Origin: Candidatus Omnitrophota bacterium
GTDB taxonomy: Bacteria; Omnitrophota; Gorgyraeia; Gygaellales; Profunditerraquicolaceae
NCBI GenBank assembly: GCA_017992455.1
Contig: JAGOOP010000010.1
Location: forward strand, 1 to 55,742
Reading direction: 5' to 3'
Length of the DNA stretch: 55,742 nt
Positions 49,767 to 55,742 of the stretch are shown here, piece by piece (position 1 is the first letter of the stretch; every line of letters starts with the position of its first letter). The position numbers were made by a program, and so were the translations under genes. The notes under the pieces are model-generated. The model did no database searches, had not been told where the DNA came from, and was given only the letters and a program-made list of their open reading frames with translations.

Positions 49767-50618
49767 TTACGACATCTTCTTTCTGCGCCGCGATGACGCC
49801 AGACCGAGCACGCCTGCGCCCACGATCATCAGCACGCTGCTCACCGGCTCGGGAACGACCTGAACGCGCAAGAAAGGATACGACCCTTGCGTTTTAGCGA
49901 AAACCGCTTCAAGCTCATTCATCTGGGTCGGATTATCAATGCTGTATTGGGTGCCGTTGACCAGCTCCTGCCATACGCCATCAAAATCATTCTCGATAAG
50001 AACGCCGTAGTTCGAACTGGAATTCGACACCCACCCCTGTATCATGGATGAAATGGTCCCGTTGCCTGAAGCTGCCGTCTCCCATTCTCTGAAACCAGGA
50101 CCTTCGCCCGTCGTATTGACGTTCCTGCTTGCAAACAACGTCCCGCCGCTAAAAGAAACTCCCCGGTCCGCCTGGCCATCCCATGTCAGATTCGTCATAT
50201 AGGTATGGCTGTTCGCAGAAACAACCTGGCGCACATTGATCGTATCATACGTCGTGGCATTCCCCGCACCATCAATAACGCTGGAAAGATACATGTTTAA
50301 CGTCGCATCAGTGATCGAATAACCGTTCAGTTCGCCAAGATCCTCATTGCTGAAAAGCATATAGGTCCGCGTGGCATTGACCGCATTAAAATTCCCGTTC
50401 GTCGCGTTATATGTACCTCGCTCATCTCCGACTTTTAAATACGGTTCATCACCAAAATCAACCAATGGATCCGCACGATCGACATAGGTCATTTCCGACG
50501 GATATATAAGCGCAACGGTATGATTGCCGTCCCATGTAATCGCGGCAAACGCGTTTGCGGCCAGAGCCATAAAAATAATCAATGAGAACACAAATAATTT
50601 GATCGATGTTCTTTTCAT
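49767..50618 (-). CDS. PEP-CTERM surface protein with DNRLRE-like domain
   Basis: The 283-residue protein has a signal peptide (about 1-26, ending A-N-A-F-A-A) and a beta-rich domain of the DNRLRE/CBM96 type, for example A-T-L-N-M-Y-L-S-S and G-T-I-S-S-M-I-Q-G-W-V. It ends in the sorting signal V-P-E-P followed by a hydrophobic helix and R-R-R-K-K. PEP-CTERM proteins are processed by exosortase EpsH/XrtA-type enzymes and are linked to extracellular polysaccharide. No exosortase is in the window. The ATG at 50618 follows the giant protein's stop by 10 bases, with an AAGAGGTGG site overlapping that stop codon, so the two are expressed together. Confidence 0.9.
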   Translation of the reverse strand: MKRTSIKLFVFSLIIFMALAANAFAAITWDGNHTVALIYPSEMTYVDRADPLVDFGDEPYLKVGDERGTYNATNGNFNAVNATRTYMLFSNEDLGELNGYSITDATLNMYLSSVIDGAGNATTYDTINVRQVVSANSHTYMTNLTWDGQADRGVSFSGGTLFASRNVNTTGEGPGFREWETAASGNGTISSMIQGWVSNSSSNYGVLIENDFDGVWQELVNGTQYSIDNPTQMNELEAVFAKTQGSYPFLRVQVVPEPVSSVLMIVGAGVLGLASSRRRKKMS

Positions 50619-50628
50619 ACGCCACCTC

Positions 50629-53600
50629 TTAAAGCTGTTTGTATTTTTCGTCGAATTCCTGGAAGAACTGCAGAAGGCCTTCATTGCCGAAAAGGCGGAT
50701 CTCTCCGTCTAAAAGTTCATACGAGCCGGCGCCGACAGATAAAGGTTCGACAGCGCCCATATCCGCTCGGGTAATAGGATGATACGCGAATACCGTGCCG
50801 ACCGGAGAGCTGAACTGCATGGTCTCCAGAGCAGCAGGATCTACAGCAGAAGGTTCATAGGAGATGATACTGCCCAGCGGCGCGTCAGGCGCTTCCGGGG
50901 CCGGAGCAGACGGCACAATAGGGCCTGGCTGCGTATCATCATCCTGTTCGTCGTCATCATCTGTTTCATCCGGTTCCGGTTCAGGTTCAGGCGCAGGCGC
51001 GTTATTGAAATATACCGGGCCGGGAGCGTCGTTAAGCACCTGCACAGCATCAGACTCTTCAGATCCATTCACCACACCGATCAGATTCCCGCTCACCGCT
51101 TCATTCAGTTCCTCATCCACTATCTGGCCGTAGACCCGCATAGTAACTGAGCCGCCATCCACCATAATACGTAAAGGCGCATCAAGAGTGCCGATAACGC
51201 TCGTCCCTTCAGAAATATATTCATTCCCTGCCTGCAGATACACATCGGACCCGGCAGTGATATGCGTCATATCCTCTGCGCCTGCGATAATAGAACCTGT
51301 ATCGCTGATCAAAGACAGCCCGCCCGCACCCACGGAAACAGGCGCATCCAGAATTATATCTGCCGATGCCCAGATGTCGATGGCTGCGTCCCCGGTCCTT
51401 GCTAAATACTCTCCGCCCTCTTCGCTCTCTGTGACCGTTACGCTGCCGGAAGTCGATTTAACGGTCAGCGCGCCCAATAACTCGCCGCTGACAGGGCCAA
51501 GCGCCAGGCCGAATTCGTTATCTCCGCACATGATACTATCGCCGATAATCTGAATTGCCCCTGCTGTCTGGATCACGTGGCTGTCTGCCAGGATATACGG
51601 ATCCCGGTAAAACACCGCGACATCGCCATAGGGAATCCCATTAATAACAAGATCGCCTGTGCCGTTGCCGATGCCCTGCGGGTCATTCGGGTCATAATCA
51701 GCCCTTAATACGATATCAACCGCGATCAAATCCGAGTCAACAATCACATCACCTGCGGAATAAAGACGGATATACGGCACCGCGTCATACCCTTCGTAAT
51801 AATAAATGTCCGCGGCTACGGATCCGGTTTCCAGCGTCGATGCCAGGGATATGCCCGGATATTCCCATCCGGGGATATTCAGATCGAGATTAGACAAAAA
51901 TCCTTCGGAATACACATCGATCCCGTCGCCCGCATAGAAATCGAAAGACTGCGCTCCGGAGAAATTGAAATTGGCCCCGCCCAGATTCACGCCATACGCC
52001 GTGTGGCTGAGCGCGCCTGAACCGCTCCAGTCTGCATCTGCCAGAAGAGAAACAGTCCCGGAGGCATAATACATTTCCGATTCGTAAAAAGAATAAGAAC
52101 CGAACGATTCGATAGGAATGAGATCCACAAGAGCCAGATCAAGGGTGATATCCCCGCCTGCTGAAAGCTCAATATCCCCTGCCACAGCCGACACCGTATC
52201 TTCAGACGCTTCCATGCTGGTGCAATACGCGCGTGCGCTGCTGGTGATCTGCGCGTAGCCCGAAACCACGATATTCCCCGGGCTTGAAAGAAGAACGTCT
52301 CCGGCAATGATGTCCACTTCGTCCACTGCGGTCCATTCTTCGTCGTTATCGTTTTGACCCGAATATACACGGCCGTCAGTAAGCGAAATATTCGCGCCGT
52401 ACAAACTGACGTCGCCCGAAGTCAGAGACAAGCTCAGGGCATTGTCGCTGCTGGTCGTGGCGCTGGTATACGCGTAACCGCCGGGTAAAGACAGATCTCC
52501 GTATGCATAAACCAGAACATTGCCGGTCACTGCTTCGAGCAGGCGCGGGCTGATGTCAGCATCGCCGTATGCCTCGGATGTGGAATACACGCCGATCGCT
52601 ATACTCACCGGGCCGTTCAAACACTGGACTGTCACGTCATCAGAATAGGCGAAAGCCTCGGAATCATCGTATATCGTGTTGGCAGATGCGTTCGACCAGA
52701 CAAGCGCGGTGTTCGGGACGGTAATAGGACCGTCATAGGAGATCAGGTCAACCTTGCCGGAGATAGCTTCCGCCAGATTCTCGGCGGTAGCCATCGCGTC
52801 TGAGTACACATGGCTGGCCAGGGAAATGTCAAACCCTGCGTTAAGGGTCACATCCCCTGACCGCGCAGTAGCATATGAAGCATCGCCCTGGGCAGAAGCA
52901 GCGCCGTAGATCGAGGTATTATCGTTCATCAGGATGCTGCCGCCGGCATCGATCGATACAGCCGTATAAACCCATTCACCGGTGTAGTAATCGTAATACT
53001 CACCCCTTGCATACGCCGAAGATGTCGTTCCGGGAGTTTCTGCCGTATAAGTCTGGGCATAGGCATCAGAACGCACTTCTAACCAATATAGAGTAATATC
53101 ACCATCTCCCGTAGCAAGAGAGACGCTGGAGGAATACGCTACGGCACTAAAGCCGCCAGTAGCGTAACCAGATGAATAAACGTCAGCGCCATAATAGGGA
53201 TAACCAGCACCCTCTGTGCCGTCAATTGTCAAGGAATTACCCGCGTATAAGCTGACCAGGCCGCTTGAAGCGAAAGCGCTGGAGTCAGGGTTCTCATAAG
53301 CATCGGCCCTGGCCGACGAATAGATAAGTTCGAAGAAGCCGGTTTCAGTCAGGTTATTGCCCGCCTCCAGCACGACATCACCGCTATAAGCGGTGCAGGA
53401 ACCATAACCATAAGCGGAAGCGTCCGAGTAAACATGTCCCCGCGCCATGGTGATATTGTTCCCTGCGAAAAAGCGGACATTCCCGGACCGGGCAAAAGCA
53501 TCGCCTTCATCAGCATCAGCGTAGACATACGAATAAACTCCTGCGCTATATCCTAAAACGATATCGCCGCCAGCGGTCAGAGAAACATCGCCGGAAAGCG

Positions 53601-55742
53601 CGGTAGAAACTGCCGGCTGGTCTCCGTAGGCGCTGTCGGAATACACGTTGATCTGATCGGCGAGGACGATATTGCCGTCAGCGGTAAGTGTCAGGTCATA
53701 GTCGCCGATGGTGTAGATATCCTCATTGACATATATGTTCCCTGCGGTGATAAGGGTAATATCGCCGTCGGTGATAGTCTGGCTGTCACCCACATAGAAC
53801 GTATCCTCATCAATAGTCATATCCGACAGGCTGTCGATAACGATCGCACCCGTGTTATTGGAAACATGCATGGTCTCTACGGTGCCCAAACCCATATCAA
53901 CGCCGCTGTTGGCATATAATTCCACGTTATACGCGCTGATCCTGCCGGTGCCGGGAGCGAGAATGGTCTGCGCATAGATCTCAAGCCCGGACAGCGCAGT
54001 TCCATAAACCCTCACATCATCCAGCGCGCCCTGCGCGAGGCGGTACATATGGCCCCAGCCGCCGATGAAGAAACTCCCGTAGGTATCGACCGGATCCGGC
54101 GAGGTCCCGTAGGTGCTGCCGTATTGAAGCTCATCGGTGTCGGGATTCAGGTCATTCTCCTGGAACAGATACATACTGCCTTCAGAACCTTCGCGGACCA
54201 TTGCGAGCCGATACCACTGGTTGTCATTCACGGTAACGGGGCTTGCGTCCATGTCGTTATTGACCCAGCTCTGCAGCGCGCCGTATTGCGTTTCCATAGC
54301 ATAGCCGGAAGTATACGGATACGGGGACACGCCCATCAGGCCGACATTGTTCCTGCTCTGTTCCCCCTGATACCAGCATATTAAGGTAAACGCGCCTGTG
54401 CCGAAGTAAAAATCGCGGCCGATATTGATATAATCGTTGACGCCGTTGAAATAAAGCGCCTGGCCGAACCCGTCCGGCCCGGGCACGATTCCAGGGTTGC
54501 CGCTGGCATATGCCGAATAGCCGTTTCCGCTCACATCCTGGGCATAGAAATAATAATAGTAAGGCTCCTGGTCGAAATTCCAGTACGCCCGCATGCCGTA
54601 ATCCAGGACTTCCATGTTCCTGCGGGTGATATACCCCAGGGCGTAAAGGGTGACGTATGACCCCGGAGCGACGATATCAGCGAAAGTGCTCAAAATAATG
54701 TTCTCTTCAGCCCAAAGCCATACGTCAAAAGACGCGTAAATCCCGTATCTGATGGACAGGGTGCCTCCGCAATCGATATTAACCTGGCCGTCCTCGCCTT
54801 GCGAAACGCGGTTGGAAATAGCCAAAACTGTCAGGTCATTCGGGCTGGAAATATAAATGTCGCCGAAATCGACGTTTTCCGCTGCGAAATTACGCACATT
54901 CACTTCAAAAGGATCATAACTGCTGCCGATGCCGCCTTCAGCAGTGATATATAACTCGTCAGCAACAACATCAGCGCCTTCGCTTTCGCCCCAGACCGGG
55001 CCTGAACAGTTAATGACCACAAGGCCCGGAGAACGCACATCGGAAACAGCCAGGCCGTAAGACCCAAGCTCTTCAAAGAAAATATCGCCGTCTCCGTTAG
55101 GATTAATAGCCGCTGAAACATGGCCTGCGTTTGATGTCTGGATAAAGTGCTCAAGCGAACCGATACCTGACCCTGCGCGCAAGGTAAGGCTGCTGTATTC
55201 GGTATTTTCAGAGAAATAGATCACATAATCGCCGGTATTGATAATGGCGCCTATGCCGTCATGCCAATCGCCGACAGTCTCGCTGTTATGGTCTGCTAAA
55301 ATAGCGAAGTAAATATCGTAATATTCACCTGTGGTGACAGAGATGTCGCCGACAATGAGGATATCGTTCGGGGAATAAATAACTGTATTTGAGGAGAATT
55401 GACCGCTGATCTCGGAGAGCAGCGGGTCGAGGATGGCTTTGCCAGGGGTATATCCCGGAGGCGCACGGCCGTTCAATATCCCGTAAAAGCCCAATTGATC
55501 AAAAGCGTCTATTCTGAGCAGGCCGCCGTTACCTGAAACCGAGCCTGCTGAAAAATCTATTTTCGCGTTCTTATTGACAAAAACGCTTGCCTGTTTCGAT
55601 GCGATATTGATCCTTCCGCCGTTGCCCACAATACCCATTGCCCGGGCTTCAGTGCAGCTTGAGCTGTCAAATGTAGCAGTTCCTTCGCTGACAATAATGA
55701 TCTCGCCTGCTGTTCCCTGTTCAAGAGAATTAGCTGAGATCA
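50629..55742 (-). CDS. Giant beta-helix surface protein with embedded LamG domain (5' end off window)
   Basis: At least 1,703 residues are visible; the frame continues past base 55742, so the start and signal are missing. The first part has filamentous-haemagglutinin-type strands (G-N-G-G-R-I-N-I-A-S). A LamG/jelly-roll domain lies at about 53970-54600 (Y-W-N-F-D and L-D-D-V-R-V-Y-G). From about 52000 to 53880 there are repeats of about 50-60 residues with the theme S-G-D-V-x-L-x-A-G-x-D-I-x-L and V-Y-S-D-A-x-A, rich in Ser, Tyr, Ala and Asp. A Pro/Glu/Asp linker (about 50920-51000) and a final about 95 residues follow. There is no C-terminal autotransporter barrel and no LPxTG or PEP-CTERM end. 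It is probably a secreted adhesin, perhaps by two-partner secretion. Confidence 0.85.
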   Translation of the reverse strand, partial: ISANSLEQGTAGEIIIVSEGTATFDSSSCTEARAMGIVGNGGRINIASKQASVFVNKNAKIDFSAGSVSGNGGLLRIDAFDQLGFYGILNGRAPPGYTPGKAILDPLLSEISGQFSSNTVIYSPNDILIVGDISVTTGEYYDIYFAILADHNSETVGDWHDGIGAIINTGDYVIYFSENTEYSSLTLRAGSGIGSLEHFIQTSNAGHVSAAINPNGDGDIFFEELGSYGLAVSDVRSPGLVVINCSGPVWGESEGADVVADELYITAEGGIGSSYDPFEVNVRNFAAENVDFGDIYISSPNDLTVLAISNRVSQGEDGQVNIDCGGTLSIRYGIYASFDVWLWAEENIILSTFADIVAPGSYVTLYALGYITRRNMEVLDYGMRAYWNFDQEPYYYYFYAQDVSGNGYSAYASGNPGIVPGPDGFGQALYFNGVNDYINIGRDFYFGTGAFTLICWYQGEQSRNNVGLMGVSPYPYTSGYAMETQYGALQSWVNNDMDASPVTVNDNQWYRLAMVREGSEGSMYLFQENDLNPDTDELQYGSTYGTSPDPVDTYGSFFIGGWGHMYRLAQGALDDVRVYGTALSGLEIYAQTILAPGTGRISAYNVELYANSGVDMGLGTVETMHVSNNTGAIVIDSLSDMTIDEDTFYVGDSQTITDGDITLITAGNIYVNEDIYTIGDYDLTLTADGNIVLADQINVYSDSAYGDQPAVSTALSGDVSLTAGGDIVLGYSAGVYSYVYADADEGDAFARSGNVRFFAGNNITMARGHVYSDASAYGYGSCTAYSGDVVLEAGNNLTETGFFELIYSSARADAYENPDSSAFASSGLVSLYAGNSLTIDGTEGAGYPYYGADVYSSGYATGGFSAVAYSSSVSLATGDGDITLYWLEVRSDAYAQTYTAETPGTTSSAYARGEYYDYYTGEWVYTAVSIDAGGSILMNDNTSIYGAASAQGDASYATARSGDVTLNAGFDISLASHVYSDAMATAENLAEAISGKVDLISYDGPITVPNTALVWSNASANTIYDDSEAFAYSDDVTVQCLNGPVSIAIGVYSTSEAYGDADISPRLLEAVTGNVLVYAYGDLSLPGGYAYTSATTSSDNALSLSLTSGDVSLYGANISLTDGRVYSGQNDNDEEWTAVDEVDIIAGDVLLSSPGNIVVSGYAQITSSARAYCTSMEASEDTVSAVAGDIELSAGGDITLDLALVDLIPIESFGSYSFYESEMYYASGTVSLLADADWSGSGALSHTAYGVNLGGANFNFSGAQSFDFYAGDGIDVYSEGFLSNLDLNIPGWEYPGISLASTLETGSVAADIYYYEGYDAVPYIRLYSAGDVIVDSDLIAVDIVLRADYDPNDPQGIGNGTGDLVINGIPYGDVAVFYRDPYILADSHVIQTAGAIQIIGDSIMCGDNEFGLALGPVSGELLGALTVKSTSGSVTVTESEEGGEYLARTGDAAIDIWASADIILDAPVSVGAGGLSLISDTGSIIAGAEDMTHITAGSDVYLQAGNEYISEGTSVIGTLDAPLRIMVDGGSVTMRVYGQIVDEELNEAVSGNLIGVVNGSEESDAVQVLNDAPGPVYFNNAPAPEPEPEPDETDDDDEQDDDTQPGPIVPSAPAPEAPDAPLGSIISYEPSAVDPAALETMQFSSPVGTVFAYHPITRADMGAVEPLSVGAGSYELLDGEIRLFGNEGLLQFFQEFDEKYKQL

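Noticed and set aside
50629-55742. A classical type V autotransporter
   Set aside because: The C-terminus has no beta-barrel and ends in an acidic linker plus a short soluble part.

Overview
The window looks like a contig from a Gram-negative-type bacterium of an uncultivated lineage. Candidatus Omnitrophota is my best guess; Elusimicrobiota, Nitrospirota or Desulfobacterota-like groups remain possible. The reasons are an outer-membrane toolkit (TolC-like channel, beta-barrel protein, lipoproteins), a PEP-CTERM surface protein beside a very large beta-helix/LamG protein, a hydrogenase-4-like membrane complex without nickel ligands, a complete moxR-bat operon, and many small secreted proteins of no known family. 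This placement is inference; no rRNA or tRNA gene is visible. Every gene I can support lies on the minus strand, so transcription runs from high to low coordinates across all 55.7 kb.

In transcription order: 55742-49711 holds the giant surface protein (5' end outside the window) and a PEP-CTERM protein, closed by a terminator. 49656-46731 holds an FAD oxidoreductase and a membrane glycosyltransferase. htpG follows with its own promoter. A 134-bp AT-rich element with terminal inverted repeats separates htpG from moxR-DUF58-BatD/DUF4381-like-batA-batB-batC-batD-batE (44576-36066). A strong promoter with a palindromic operator then leads into a six-gene Hyf/Ehr-type complex (35937-29029). After it come a diguanylate cyclase and a redox cluster (Rieske, glutaredoxin, ferredoxin:thioredoxin reductase-like protein, Rieske), then radC, a prepilin-like protein and an EF-hand/coiled-coil secreted protein.

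24980-22922 encodes an ECF sigma factor, its zinc-finger anti-sigma factor and a Spy/CpxP-like periplasmic protein. Both the sigma operon and the spy operon carry the same GGAACTT-N16-GTCTAA promoter, and a third copy precedes abrB-tolC-macA-macB-msrBA-surE (9298). This indicates an envelope-stress regulon that joins an efflux/export pump and an exported methionine sulfoxide reductase to Spy and the sigma factor. Downstream of that operon are a DUF3108 lipoprotein and, after a terminator, larE-larB for nickel-pincer cofactor synthesis, and two cupins.

22797-15781 is a run of mostly small conserved or hypothetical genes (DUF4412, PilZ, YciH/eIF1, HELGH membrane protein, Pif1-like helicase, beta-barrel). 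15710-9381 holds a cold-shock protein, a Trk/Ktr potassium system, a PAS membrane sensor, a heptaheme cytochrome and a RhlE-type DEAD-box helicase. The cold-shock gene and the helicase share the same promoter layout and the same structured 5' leader ending in a hairpin plus U-tract, which suggests a common RNA-level cold-response switch. The strongest new leads are this shared leader, the three-promoter ECF regulon, the cysteine-free Ehr complex with its operator, and the Rieske/FTR/glutaredoxin cluster. No stretch longer than about 240 bases lacks a gene; what the larger gaps hold is listed as promoters, leaders, repeats and terminators.
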